A DNA stretch of 64,000 nt from Paramicrobacterium fandaimingii (GTDB taxonomy: Bacteria; Actinomycetota; Actinomycetes; Actinomycetales; Microbacteriaceae), in NCBI RefSeq assembly GCF_011751745.2, contig NZ_CP061170.1, positions 248,001-312,000 on the forward strand, read 5' to 3'. A model generated the notes under the pieces. It did not search any database and was not told where the DNA came from. It saw only the letters and a program-made list of their open reading frames with translations. This document shows positions 52,077 to 61,171 of the stretch, in pieces (within the stretch, counting starts at the first letter, position 1; every line of letters starts with the position of its first letter). Position numbers and translations under genes: made by a program.

Positions 52077-52942
52077 TGACTCCACCGAACAAACCACTGA
52101 AGGGCTGGCGTGTCCTGGTGCCGCGTGGCGGCCCCTGGGGAGACGACGTCGCAGCGGAACTCCGGGAACGCGGGGCGACGCCGGTCATCGCCCCGATGAT
52201 CAACTTCGCGGCAACGTCCGACCCCGAAACGCTGAGCACAGCGCTGGAGGATCTTGCCGCCGGGGCGTTCGATTGGCTCACAGTGACGAGCGCGACGGCT
52301 GTCGACGTGCTCTACAGCCAACACGTCAAGGTGCCGTCCTCCACAAAGATCGCCGCAGTCGGCGAGACCACGGCCGCGGCGCTGCAGGCCGTCGGCTACC
52401 AGGTTGATCTTCTGCCAGAGAAAGACAACTCGGCAAAGGGAATGGTGGCGCAGCTCACCGCTCTCGAACCAGACCCAAAGAAGTTTCTCTCCCTGCGCTC
52501 CGAGATCGCTAAGCCCGTGCTCTCGAAAGGCCTCACCGAGGCAGGGCACGATGTGCGATCCGTCATCGCGTATCGCACCGTCGGCGAGCCCGTGACGCCG
52601 AAGGTGCTCGACGACGTCGCCACGGGCCGCACAAATGCGATCCTCGTGACGAGCGGCTCCGTTGCCGAGCAGGTCGTCGAGCAGTTCACGACGCTGCCGC
52701 CGACGACGCTCATCGCCGCGATCGGGCCGAGAACAGCGAAGGATGCCGAGAAGGCAGGCCTGACTGTGCACATCGTCTCGCCGCGGCAGACGGTCGAGGC
52801 GCTTCTCGACACTGTTGTGCGCGTCGTCGTCTCGGGCGGGCTCGACGAGGCTGTCCGCTCCTCGAAGCAGAGCGAAGTGATTACGTCGGCGATTCGCATC
52901 GTCGACGAGCGCAACGAGTCTCAGGCGAGCGGGTCACACTGA
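52073..52942 (+). CDS. hemD: Uroporphyrinogen-III synthase
   Basis: This 289-residue enzyme closes hydroxymethylbilane with inversion of ring D. The HemD family is poorly conserved, but LKGWRVLVPRGGPWGDDVAAELRERGATPVIAP, FDWLTVTSATAVDVL and TLIAAIGPRTAKDAEKAGL are typical. Its position after hemC, coupled by ATGA, makes the assignment safe. ATG 52076 is an equal alternative start. Its end overlaps the convergent TetR gene by nine bases. Confidence 0.9.
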   Translation: MMTPPNKPLKGWRVLVPRGGPWGDDVAAELRERGATPVIAPMINFAATSDPETLSTALEDLAAGAFDWLTVTSATAVDVLYSQHVKVPSSTKIAAVGETTAAALQAVGYQVDLLPEKDNSAKGMVAQLTALEPDPKKFLSLRSEIAKPVLSKGLTEAGHDVRSVIAYRTVGEPVTPKVLDDVATGRTNAILVTSGSVAEQVVEQFTTLPPTTLIAAIGPRTAKDAEKAGLTVHIVSPRQTVEALLDTVVRVVVSGGLDEAVRSSKQSEVITSAIRIVDERNESQASGSH

Positions 52943-53530
52943 CGCAGTGCTCGTCGGCGACGCGGTGAGTCCAGCGCACAGGAGCGCGGCGATCGATCGC
53001 AGCGTCCGAGCCTCGTGCAATGCCCCTGATTCGAGACCCTCGAGTGGGCGCGCTGTGACGATGGCTCCCCAGGCATCGGCTGCCGCGTGCAAGGCCGACG
53101 ATTCAGCTCCATGAGGGAGACTCGCGACAAGCACGCTCTCGATCGTTGCGTGAAGAGTGCGCCGATACCGTGTGAGTGCTGCATGCACGTCTGGTCGTGT
53201 GTGTGATTCGTGCCAGAGAATTTCGCGCAGCACGTCGGATGCCTCGTGATTGCGCAGAATGCGATCGCCGACATTCATCAAGGCGCGCGCGGGGTTGCCC
53301 GGCACCGCGAGCGGGATGGGATCGATGTTCGCTGTCCCGAGCCGTTCTGCCAGCACTGCCGAAAGAACATCGGCCTTTGCCGGGAAATAATAGAACAACA
53401 GACCCTTCGGCACATCTGCTGTTCGCGCGATGCGTGCAGTAGAAGTGCCGTCGAACCCGTGAGCGGCGAACAGGGAGACGGCGGCATCGACGATGCGTGC
53501 CCGAGCCTGCCCGTCGTCACGGTTATTCAT
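52934..53530 (-). CDS. TetR family transcriptional regulator
   Basis: This 198-residue repressor has the helix-turn-helix at about residues 27-50 (GTSTARIARTADVPKGLLFYYFPAKADV). It starts with an ATG that overlaps the stop of the SPW-repeat gene (TAATG), so the two form an operon. The palindrome at 53973-53988 upstream of that operon is a classic TetR operator. This inverted pair interrupts the heme cluster between hemD and hemB, and it may or may not affect hemB expression. Confidence 0.9.
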   Translation of the reverse strand: MNNRDDGQARARIVDAAVSLFAAHGFDGTSTARIARTADVPKGLLFYYFPAKADVLSAVLAERLGTANIDPIPLAVPGNPARALMNVGDRILRNHEASDVLREILWHESHTRPDVHAALTRYRRTLHATIESVLVASLPHGAESSALHAAADAWGAIVTARPLEGLESGALHEARTLRSIAALLCAGLTASPTSTASV

Positions 53531-53904
53531 TATGCGTGTGCAGCATTCAGCCCACTGTGCGTCATATGGTGCGCTCGCTGCGCGGGTGCCAGTGCCCAGA
53601 GACCGGTGATGACACCGATACCGCCGCAGATCCACGACGTCCAGGCGGGGCCTGCCGTGCTCGCGAACATGCCAGCCCACGGCGAAATGAACATCAGCGC
53701 ACCGAAGATGGCGACGAGCCATTCCATCGTGCGTGACCCCGGAGCGGCCAAGCTCCAGATTCCCGCGGCGATCATCAGTACGCCGAAGATGATCATCAGC
53801 GACATGGATGCACCCGTACGCGGTGTCGTCCAGATGCTTGCCAGTGCTGCGTATAGCCCAGCAGCGACTGCTACCCAGTCCTGCCAGCGTGTCCAGCGTG
53901 TCAT
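53530..53904 (-). CDS. SPW-repeat membrane protein
   Basis: This 124-residue protein has four hydrophobic helices. It contains the SPW-type pattern: WQDWVAVAAGLYAALASIW near the start and LMFISPWAGMFA in the second half. SPW proteins are small membrane proteins of unknown function. ATG 53904 follows GAGGGAAGAAGG. It is regulated, by inference, by the TetR protein encoded directly downstream. Confidence 0.85.
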   Translation of the reverse strand: MTRWTRWQDWVAVAAGLYAALASIWTTPRTGASMSLMIIFGVLMIAAGIWSLAAPGSRTMEWLVAIFGALMFISPWAGMFASTAGPAWTSWICGGIGVITGLWALAPAQRAHHMTHSGLNAAHA

Positions 53905-53972
53905 TGAACTCGCCTTCTTCCCTCTGTTTGGTTCGCTCCCTGACGGGGGCAATTTTCATCATACACGGTTGA

Positions 53973-53988
53973 TTGACCGACCGGTCAA
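53973..53988. promoter_or_regulatory. TetR operator TTGACC-N4-GGTCAA
   Basis: TTGACCGACCGGTCAA is an inverted repeat of six-base arms. It closely matches the GACCGACCGGTC-type sites bound by many TetR proteins. It lies 69 bases upstream of the SPW gene and 85 bases upstream of hemB, so both promoters are within reach. Confidence 0.75.
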
Positions 53989-54072
53989 GATTTTTCACAC
54001 ACAGCCCGTGTCCGAACCTTCGACGTAGAATAGCCTGCGGACTTGCCCACAACGGTTGGACACTGAAGAAGA

Positions 54073-55047
54073 ATGACACCTCCCAGCATTCGTCCGCGTC
54101 GATTGCGCACGACGTCGGCGATGCGGCGGCTTGTTGCCGAGACCCGGCTTCACCCCGCCGACCTCGTTCTGCCCATGTTCGTGCGCGAAGACGCCGCACA
54201 GCCCGTGCCCATCAGCTCGATGCCCGGCGTCTCGCAGCACTCGATGGACTCCCTTGCTCGCGCGGCTGAAACCGCGGCCGAAGCCGGCATCGGGGGCGTC
54301 ATGCTCTTCGGAATCCCCACAGTGCGCGATGCGACGGGAACTCAGGCGACGGCGCCAGACGGCATCCTGAACCGGGCGACCGAGCTTCTCGCTCGGGAGG
54401 TCGGCGATGCCCTCGTCGTGCAGACAGATCTGTGCCTCGACGAGTTCACCGACCACGGGCACTGCGGCGTTCTCGACGCGTCTGGCCACGTTGACAACGA
54501 CGCCACTCTCGAGCGGTATGCCGAGATGGCGCTTGCACAGGCTAACGCCGGCTCGAGCATCCTTGGACTGAGCGGCATGATGGATGGCCAGGTGGCTGTG
54601 GTGCGCGACGCTCTCGACGCTGCGGGGTACATCGACACCGCCGTGCTCGCGTACGCCGCAAAGTACTCGTCTGCGTTCTACGGCCCCTTCCGCGAGGCCG
54701 TCGACTCCCAGCTGACGGGCGACAGGCGCACCTATCAGCAAGACCCGGCAAACCGCCGCGAGGGGCTGCGTGAGGCGACGCTCGACATCGCCGAGGGAGC
54801 CGACATCGTCATGGTGAAGCCGGCGATGAGTTACCTCGACGTGCTGAGCGATGTCGCGGAGATCTCGGACATTCCCGTGTGGGCATACCAGATCTCCGGT
54901 GAGTACGCGATGATCGAGGCGGCAGCGGCGCAGGGCTGGATCGACAGAAAAGCGGCAGTGCTCGAGTCGGTGCTCGGCATCCGACGCGCCGGCGCAGATT
55001 CAGTGCTCACCTATTGGGCAACCGAGATCGCGGGGTGGATCAAGTGA
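54073..55047 (+). CDS. hemB: Delta-aminolevulinic acid dehydratase (porphobilinogen synthase)
   Basis: This 324-residue enzyme condenses two 5-aminolevulinates to porphobilinogen. The Schiff-base lysines are Lys197 ([16 protein letters not shown]) and Lys249 ([11 protein letters not shown]). The metal loop reads [16 protein letters not shown], with two Cys where zinc enzymes have three, so the metal use may be intermediate between zinc and magnesium types. ATG 54073 follows GAAGAAG. It overlaps hemL by four bases. Confidence 0.95.
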   Translation: MTPPSIRPRRLRTTSAMRRLVAETRLHPADLVLPMFVREDAAQPVPISSMPGVSQHSMDSLARAAETAAEAGIGGVMLFGIPTVRDATGTQATAPDGILNRATELLAREVGDALVVQTDLCLDEFTDHGHCGVLDASGHVDNDATLERYAEMALAQANAGSSILGLSGMMDGQVAVVRDALDAAGYIDTAVLAYAAKYSSAFYGPFREAVDSQLTGDRRTYQQDPANRREGLREATLDIAEGADIVMVKPAMSYLDVLSDVAEISDIPVWAYQISGEYAMIEAAAAQGWIDRKAAVLESVLGIRRAGADSVLTYWATEIAGWIK

Positions 55048-56363
55048 CAGCAACGCAGCATGTGAACGACGAGCTCTTCGCGAAGGCGAAGCAGGCGATC
55101 CCCGGCGGCGTGAACTCTCCCGTGCGCGCGTACGGGTCCGTTGGCGGAACCCCGCGCTTTCTCGTGCGCGCCGAGGGTGCGTACGTGTACGACGCCGACG
55201 GCACCGAGTACGTCGACCTCGTGGCATCCTGGGGTCCGGCGATTCTCGGCCATGCCGAGCCCACCGTCGTGAAAGCGGTTCAGGATGCCGCGGCACTCGG
55301 CCTGTCATTCGGCGCCTCGACTCCTGGCGAAACCGACCTCGCCGAGCTTGTCGAACAGCGTGTCTCGGCCGTCGAAAAGCTGCGACTCGTCTCGACGGGA
55401 ACCGAGGCAACGATGACCGCGATCCGCCTCGCGCGCGGATTTACCGGCCGAGACCTTCTGATCAAGTTCGCTGGGCACTACCACGGTCACTCAGATGGGC
55501 TCCTCGCCGCGGCGGGCTCCGGCGTCGCGACGATGGCGCTTCCTGGCTCCGCCGGGGTGCCGTCGCCGATCGCGGCGCAGACGCTCGTGCTTCCCTACAA
55601 CGACATCGACGCCGTGCGCGCCGCCTTCGCCGAGCATGGCAATCGCATTGCCGGCATCATCGTCGAGGCAGCGGCGGCGAACATGGGTGTGCTCGCGCCG
55701 AAGCCGGGCTACAACGCCGCGCTCGCGAGCATCGCTCATGAGCACGGGGCGCTGCTCATTCTCGACGAGGTGCTCACAGGGTTCCGCGTCTCGTCCGGCG
55801 GCTATTGGACGCTCTCGAACAAGCAGGGCCCGGCGTATCAGCCCGACCTCTTCACATTCGGAAAGGTGATCGGCGGAGGCATGCCCGTCGCCGCGCTCGG
55901 CGGGCGCGCAGACGTGATGGAGCATCTGGCGCCAACCGGTCCGGTCTACCAGGCAGGAACCCTCTCGGGAAACCCCGTCGCCATGGCCGCGGGAATCGCG
56001 ACACTTCAGGGCGCGACACCCGCCGTGTATGCGCACCTCGACCGCACGGCAGACGTGCTCGCCGCTGAAGTGTCGAGCTCGCTCGAGCACGAGGGCGTTG
56101 CGCACACCGTGCAGCGGGCGGGCAACCTGTTCAGCTTCGCGTTCACCGACGAGGCACCGGTCGACTATGCGGACGTTCAGGCACAGGATGCCTGGCGGTA
56201 CCCGCCGTTCTTCCACGCGATGCTCGCCGCCGGAGTGGCACTGCCGCCGAGCGTTTTCGAGGCGTGGTTCGTCACCGCGGCACACGACGATGCAGCGGTG
56301 AACCGCATCGTCGACGCCCTCCCCGCGGCAGCGCGAGCGGCAGCATCCGCTTCGGCTTCCTGA
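55044..56363 (+). CDS. hemL: Glutamate-1-semialdehyde 2,1-aminomutase
   Basis: This 439-residue PLP enzyme converts glutamate-1-semialdehyde to 5-aminolevulinate, acting directly after HemA. The PLP lysine is Lys274 in [15 protein letters not shown], and [16 protein letters not shown] holds the PLP-binding Asp. The start [16 protein letters not shown] is diagnostic. It begins with GTG 55044, overlapping hemB. Its stop overlaps the peptidase start by one base (TGATG). Confidence 0.95.
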   Translation: MTATQHVNDELFAKAKQAIPGGVNSPVRAYGSVGGTPRFLVRAEGAYVYDADGTEYVDLVASWGPAILGHAEPTVVKAVQDAAALGLSFGASTPGETDLAELVEQRVSAVEKLRLVSTGTEATMTAIRLARGFTGRDLLIKFAGHYHGHSDGLLAAAGSGVATMALPGSAGVPSPIAAQTLVLPYNDIDAVRAAFAEHGNRIAGIIVEAAAANMGVLAPKPGYNAALASIAHEHGALLILDEVLTGFRVSSGGYWTLSNKQGPAYQPDLFTFGKVIGGGMPVAALGGRADVMEHLAPTGPVYQAGTLSGNPVAMAAGIATLQGATPAVYAHLDRTADVLAAEVSSSLEHEGVAHTVQRAGNLFSFAFTDEAPVDYADVQAQDAWRYPPFFHAMLAAGVALPPSVFEAWFVTAAHDDAAVNRIVDALPAAARAAASASAS

Positions 56364-57088
56364 TGAAAGGCACAGTTGTCGCTGTGGGCGGCGGCGGGTT
56401 CTCGATGTCAGAGAGCGACGGGTCGTCGTTGATCGACGATCACATTCTCGATCTCACCGGCACGACGAAGCCGCGTGTGTGCTTTGTTCCGACCGCGAGC
56501 GGCGATGCCGACGGCTACAGCCAGCGCTTCGAGTCGGCGTTTGCCGGCCGAGCCGAGACGAGCGTGCTGTCGCTGTTCTGCCACGACCCGTGGGGCTACA
56601 CCGACCCCAGCATGCTTCTCGAGCAGGACGTGGTCTATGTCGGAGGCGGATCAACCGTTAACCTGCTCGCCGTCTGGCGTCTGCACGGTCTTGATGACCT
56701 GCTCGGTGAAGCGGCGGCGAACGGCACGGTGCTTGCAGGCATCAGCGCCGGAATGAACTGCTGGTTCGATGCCTCGTCGACGGATTCCTATGGTCCGCTC
56801 GCCCCGCTGCGCGACGGACTCGGCTTCGTCACGGGCAGCGCGTGCCCGCACTACCTCGGTGAACTGGGACGGCGTGAGAAGTATCAGCGCTGGGTAGCTT
56901 CAGGGGAGCTGCCGGGCGGGTACGCCGTCGATGATTACGCAGCAGTGGTGTTTCGCGATGGCGAGGTCGTCGAGGCGATCAGCGAGAAAACCGAGCACCC
57001 CGTCTACCGCGTGATGCGCGTCGGCGACGACGCCGTCGAAGAACCCGTCGCCGTGCGGCTGCTTGCCAGCACCACCTCGTCATCCTGA
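56363..57088 (+). CDS. pepE: Peptidase E (S51 family)
   Basis: This 241-residue serine peptidase is related to aspartyl dipeptidase and cyanophycinase. The nucleophile is Ser128 in LAGISAGMNCWF. VCFVPTASGDADGYSQRF and VYVGGGSTVNLLAVW are typical of the class I glutamine-amidotransferase-like fold. It is coupled to hemL by a one-base overlap and so belongs to the hemB-hemL transcript, although a direct role in heme synthesis is not expected. Confidence 0.9.
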   Translation: MKGTVVAVGGGGFSMSESDGSSLIDDHILDLTGTTKPRVCFVPTASGDADGYSQRFESAFAGRAETSVLSLFCHDPWGYTDPSMLLEQDVVYVGGGSTVNLLAVWRLHGLDDLLGEAAANGTVLAGISAGMNCWFDASSTDSYGPLAPLRDGLGFVTGSACPHYLGELGRREKYQRWVASGELPGGYAVDDYAAVVFRDGEVVEAISEKTEHPVYRVMRVGDDAVEEPVAVRLLASTTSSS

Positions 57089-57098
57089 GACCAAACTG

Positions 57099-57125
57099 GG
57101 TGTTACCTCTTTGTGAGGTTTCACC
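57099..57125. terminator. Hairpin after the hemB-hemL-pepE operon
   Basis: GGTG-tt-ACCTC and GAGGT-tt-CACC pair around a five-base loop, with a 2x2 T-T internal mismatch. The position after the operon suggests a terminator. The symmetry would also suit an operator for the gene at 57162. Confidence 0.4.
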
Positions 57126-57161
57126 ATCCCGTTACTGGAATATAAGCGGCAGACTAGAAGC

Positions 57162-57719
57162 ATGGCGTCAATTCTTCTGCATACCGATCGACTTGAGATC
57201 AAGCTGACCGCCGCAGAGAAGATGCTTGCTCGCCGCAAGGACTCCCTGGTGATCCCGCGTGACAGTATTCGGTCAGTTGCCCTGACAGACGACCCGTGGA
57301 TCTGGGTTCGCGGCGTGCGCGCGCCAGGCTCGGCGGTTCCGCTGACACTCGCCGTCGGGCAGTGGAAGTTTCATGGGGGCAAAGACTTTCTCGTGCTCAA
57401 AGGGTCGCGGCCCGCCGTCGTAATCGACCTTGTCGACGAAGAGTTTCGCCGAGTGCTTGTGACAACGCGCAAGGGCATCGAGCTGATCGCCGCGCTGCGT
57501 CTCGAGGAGCGCAAGCCGCATAAGATCCGCGTGCATCACGCCAAGCCGCGCACGAAGGCCGTTGCCAGCATGACGAGCGCAGAGGTCGAGCAGGGCAAGG
57601 CCCAGAAGAAGCCGGCCCAGAAGAAGCCAGCACCGAAGAAGCCGTCGCCGAAGAAACCCGCTCAGAAGAAGCCAGCACAGAAAAAACCAGCGCCGAAGAA
57701 GCCAGACGTCGACTCCTGA
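57162..57719 (+). CDS. Hypothetical protein with PH-like domain and lysine-proline repeat tail
   Basis: This 185-residue protein has a beta-rich N-terminal part (about 1-115) in which RDSIRSVALTDDP and GGKDFLVLKGSRPAVVIDL suggest a bacterial PH-like fold. The C-terminal 40 residues contain seven tandem pentads of the form (A/S)(Q/P)KKP. Such tails resemble those of histone H1-like bacterial proteins and could bind nucleic acid or acidic surfaces. I do not recognise a named family for the whole protein. It stands alone. Confidence 0.75.
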   Translation: MASILLHTDRLEIKLTAAEKMLARRKDSLVIPRDSIRSVALTDDPWIWVRGVRAPGSAVPLTLAVGQWKFHGGKDFLVLKGSRPAVVIDLVDEEFRRVLVTTRKGIELIAALRLEERKPHKIRVHHAKPRTKAVASMTSAEVEQGKAQKKPAQKKPAPKKPSPKKPAQKKPAQKKPAPKKPDVDS

Positions 57720-57742
57720 CCGTTGATCGCTCAGCCGATAGG

Positions 57743-58750
57743 CTATTGGGTCACGTCAATGACGGCACGGCCGCGAATGGTGCTGGCGAGCACCTGGTCG
57801 GCAACCGAACGCGCATCAGCGAGCGCATAGACCTCGGTCATCTCGTCAAGCAGGTCCGTATCGAGGTTCTGCGCCAGTCGCGTCCAGGCCTCTTCTCGCA
57901 GCTCATGCGGGGCATCCACCGAGTTGATCCCGGCGAGGGTGATGCCACGCAGTATGAACGGCACGACGGTGGCGGGCAGATCGGCTCCCTGCGCGAGGCC
58001 GCACGCCGTGACGATGCCGCCGTAGCGGGTCTGAGCCAACGCATTCGCGAGAGTGGTGCTGCCGACGGCATCCGCAACGGCCGACCAGCTCTGCGACTGC
58101 AGCGGTTTGCCAGCCTGTTCGCTGAGCTCGTGGCGGTCGAGAATGCGCGAGGCGCCGAGGTGACGCAGGTACTCTCCCTCGGTGTCACCTCGACTGGTCG
58201 ATGCGACAACCTCGTACCCGAGATGCCCCAGCAGTGCGATCGTCACAGACCCAACGCCGCCCGCCGCGCCGGTGACCAGAACCGGACCATCGCTTGGAGT
58301 GACGCCATGCTTCTCGATCGCGAGAACGGCGAGCATCGCGGTGAAACCAGCGGTTCCGATTGCCGCGGCCTGTGTTGGAGTGAAGCGTTGAGGAACGCCG
58401 ACAAGCTGATCGCCGTCGACCCGGGCGACTTCGGCGAGCCCGCCGTGTTTGTTCTCGCCGAGGCCCGCTCCGTTCTGCAGCACGTGATCTCCCGGCATCC
58501 ACCTGCCCGAGTCTGATGAGCGAACCGTTCCCACGACGTCAATGCCGGGCACGAGCGGCCAGGTGTGCACGATGCCCGAACCGCCGGTCAGAGCGAGCGC
58601 GTCTTTGTAGTTGATGCTCGAGGCCGCGACGTTCACCACCGTGTCTCCCTCACCCAGCATGTCGAGCTCGAGGTCGGTCAGCCGAGCGCTCTGCCGAGCG
58701 TTTCCCTCGGAATCCTCGGACTTCTCAATCCACCATCCGCGAAATGTCAT
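57743..58750 (-). CDS. acuI: AcuI/YhdH-type zinc-independent oxidoreductase (MDR family)
   Basis: This 335-residue NADPH-dependent reductase resembles AcuI, which reduces acrylyl-CoA to propionyl-CoA. The opening has SSINYKDALALTGGSGIVHTWPLVPGIDVVGTV, and VLQNGAGLGENKHGGLAEVARV and VLVTGAAGGVGSVTIALLGHLGYEVVAST are family segments. No zinc-ligand cysteines are present, consistent with the group. It is monocistronic. The exact substrate in this organism is an inference. Confidence 0.88.
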   Translation of the reverse strand: MTFRGWWIEKSEDSEGNARQSARLTDLELDMLGEGDTVVNVAASSINYKDALALTGGSGIVHTWPLVPGIDVVGTVRSSDSGRWMPGDHVLQNGAGLGENKHGGLAEVARVDGDQLVGVPQRFTPTQAAAIGTAGFTAMLAVLAIEKHGVTPSDGPVLVTGAAGGVGSVTIALLGHLGYEVVASTSRGDTEGEYLRHLGASRILDRHELSEQAGKPLQSQSWSAVADAVGSTTLANALAQTRYGGIVTACGLAQGADLPATVVPFILRGITLAGINSVDAPHELREEAWTRLAQNLDTDLLDEMTEVYALADARSVADQVLASTIRGRAVIDVTQ

Positions 58751-58831
58751 GGCGTCAGCCTACGGGCGTTTGTCGCGCGGGCATAGGGTGCGCGGGCGCA
58801 TCGGCGGCACAGCGCTTCTGCCCAATGCTGC

Positions 58832-60259
58832 TCAGTCGAACATGTCGCCCATGTCGTCGAGCAGGCCGCCGACGACCATTCCACCAAGGATGCCGGTGAG
58901 CATTCTGCCCCCGCCCATGCCTCCCATGCCGCCGCCCATCATGCCGCCGCGCCGGTAACCGCCGCGCGCATACCCCTGCTGGGGGCCGTAACCACCGCCG
59001 GGCATGCCATACATGCCGCCCTGCTGAATCTCGCTGTGGGCAATGCGTGCGGCCTCCGAAGCGAGGTCTGCCGCACGGCGGGCACTCGCCACTGCTGTGG
59101 CATTGTCGTGGTCGGTGCGAGCCGAATCGAGCACGCGCCGAGCCTCGGCAAGACGGGTGCGCGCATCGGGGCCGACGGGCGCCTGGTAATTGTCGACGAT
59201 GTTCGTCGCCGCGGCAATCTGTCGCTCGGCGTCGTCTATGGCGTGGGGAAGCTGTGCCTTCAGCTTCTCGGCGTCGCGTGTGCGCTGTGTGATGCGGTCC
59301 ATGATCACGTCGAGAGCGGTGTTCGCCTCGCGCAGTCGTGACAGCGTCTCGAACGGGTCGCGCCTGACCGTCTGCTGCGCGACGGACTCGGTCTCGCTTC
59401 GCAGCCGCTCGATTGCGGGACGGAGGTCGCTCGGGGGGTCGGCGACGTCGCGAGCGACGATGATGTCGCCGCGAGAGTCCTCGATCACCGCGGCAAGCGT
59501 CGACTCGGCAGACAGCGCCTCCATCTCGAAATCGGTGACGGCCCGCAGCAGACCGCCAGCGCGCGACACGCTCTCTCGCGCCACGGTGAGCGCCTTGCCC
59601 GCCGGGATCGCGAGATGCTCTTCATGCTTCTGCTCGGCGATCTGCAGACTGCGCTCGCAGAACTCGAGAAGTCGCTCCGCCTGATCCACGTTGGGAGCGA
59701 CGGATCGCAGCGCCGATTCCGCATAGCGGTCGGATGCCGAGGCGAGAGCGCGGCGCGCGGGCTCGACGTGCTCGCGCACCGTCGCAATGTCGGCGCGCGC
59801 TGCAGCGACAGCATCCGGGAGCCCTCGCATTGTGTCGCGCAGTGTCGACACCGAATCGGCCTGTTCGCCCAGAGTCGACTCGATGTCGGAGCAGTGCTGA
59901 ATGATGCCCTGCGACATGCTTCGGCGCTCGTCTGGGGTGTCTGGCTTTTCATCGTGCAGCAGCTGATTGAGCCGGAACGCCTCCGTGAGCGACCCCCGAG
60001 CATCGGCGATGGCCGCTCTGAACCGAGAGATCACCTCGTCGCCGAACTCTGCAGTGATGAAGCTGAGCTCGTCTGCGGCGAGCCGAATGCGCTCATCGGC
60101 ACGCACGAGCGCCTGCCCTGCGTTCACCTCGAGCGCGTCGACTTCGGCAAAGGCCTGCTGCTGCGAAGCAACCTCGCGCCTCTTGCGACGGGTCGAGAGT
60201 ATGACGTACGCGACAGCGCCGCCAATCAGCAGCACAGCGAGTATGACGACGATTTCCAT
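58832..60259 (-). CDS. Membrane-anchored coiled-coil protein with Gly/Met-rich tail
   Basis: This 475-residue protein starts with one membrane helix (MEIVVILAVLLIGGAVAYVIL), then has about 350 residues of predicted helical/coiled-coil sequence with regular hydrophobic spacing. It ends in a Gly/Met/Tyr/Arg-rich tail (GYGPQQGYARGGYRRGG) and GGMVVGGLLDDMGDMFD. The layout is like the C-terminal half of actinobacterial TPM-domain (YgcG/Psb32-like) proteins, but no TPM domain or signal peptide precedes it here. The function is unknown. Confidence 0.75.
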   Translation of the reverse strand: MEIVVILAVLLIGGAVAYVILSTRRKRREVASQQQAFAEVDALEVNAGQALVRADERIRLAADELSFITAEFGDEVISRFRAAIADARGSLTEAFRLNQLLHDEKPDTPDERRSMSQGIIQHCSDIESTLGEQADSVSTLRDTMRGLPDAVAAARADIATVREHVEPARRALASASDRYAESALRSVAPNVDQAERLLEFCERSLQIAEQKHEEHLAIPAGKALTVARESVSRAGGLLRAVTDFEMEALSAESTLAAVIEDSRGDIIVARDVADPPSDLRPAIERLRSETESVAQQTVRRDPFETLSRLREANTALDVIMDRITQRTRDAEKLKAQLPHAIDDAERQIAAATNIVDNYQAPVGPDARTRLAEARRVLDSARTDHDNATAVASARRAADLASEAARIAHSEIQQGGMYGMPGGGYGPQQGYARGGYRRGGMMGGGMGGMGGGRMLTGILGGMVVGGLLDDMGDMFD

Positions 60260-60349
60260 GAGTGAATTCTATGAGTGGTGGACAGGCATCGCCTGAGAGC
60301 GGCACCGGGGTTGCGCCACGTCGCTGCTGTGTGCGGCGATCACACGAGA

Positions 60350-61171
60350 TCAGGTGACATCGTGTCGCCAGGTGATGAGCCACCCGAGAACGGTGACGAC
60401 GAGGGCGATTCCGAGAAGAACCGCACCGCCAGCCCACCACTCCAGCGCCGTGCCGTCCGTTCCCATGACCGCATAGAAGCTCGAGCCCACGAGTGCGTCG
60501 CTCGCGGCGCCGGGCAGCCACTTGGTGACCTGGCCGATCCAATCGGCGAGAGCGCCGATCGATCGAAGGATCGGCTCGACGAACTGCGTGAACGCGAGCA
60601 CGATGACGATCGTTGCAACCTGGTTTGGAATGATCGATCCGAGTCCGACACCGAGAGCGGCCCAGAGGGCCATTGCGAGAACAGACCGAGCGATCATCGC
60701 CCAGGTGTCTGACGAGTCGAGTGCGGTGTCGATGTCGAATCCGGCAAGAGCCGCCGACCCGGCACCGACGGCGCAGGCGATGGCGACGACGCCGAACCCA
60801 GCGCCGAGGAAGAAGAGAGCGATGGCTTTCGCAGACAGCACGATGCCGCGTTTCGGCGTGGCGAGAAAGGTCGGTGTCAGCGTCTGATGGCGAAATTCGC
60901 CCGTCGTTGCAAGAGCGCCGAGCAGGAATGGGAAAACATACCCGATGCTCGTCGCCGTGCTGTAGATCGTTGGCGCGAGCCCGTCTGTCGGCATCTGCTC
61001 GGCGCCGGCTGAGGCTCCGAGCAGCCCCTCGGAGGTTGCGCCGAAGATCAGTCCGAGGCCGCCCGAGAGCAGGGCGACGTATGCGGCGAGAATGATGAGC
61101 AGAATCCACCAGATGCGCGTTGTGAACACCTTCGCGAATTCGGCACGCGTTGCGGCGATGAGCGTGCTCAT
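60350..61171 (-). CDS. ABC-2 type transporter permease
   Basis: This 273-residue membrane subunit has about six helices. The cytoplasmic start MSTLIAATRAEFAKVFTTRIWW leads into helix 1, and a GEFRHQTLTPTFLATPKR segment follows helix 2, as in many ABC-2 permeases coupled to bacitracin/daunorubicin-type ATPases. It overlaps the upstream ATPase gene by ATGA. The substrate is unknown. Confidence 0.88.
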   Translation of the reverse strand: MSTLIAATRAEFAKVFTTRIWWILLIILAAYVALLSGGLGLIFGATSEGLLGASAGAEQMPTDGLAPTIYSTATSIGYVFPFLLGALATTGEFRHQTLTPTFLATPKRGIVLSAKAIALFFLGAGFGVVAIACAVGAGSAALAGFDIDTALDSSDTWAMIARSVLAMALWAALGVGLGSIIPNQVATIVIVLAFTQFVEPILRSIGALADWIGQVTKWLPGAASDALVGSSFYAVMGTDGTALEWWAGGAVLLGIALVVTVLGWLITWRHDVT

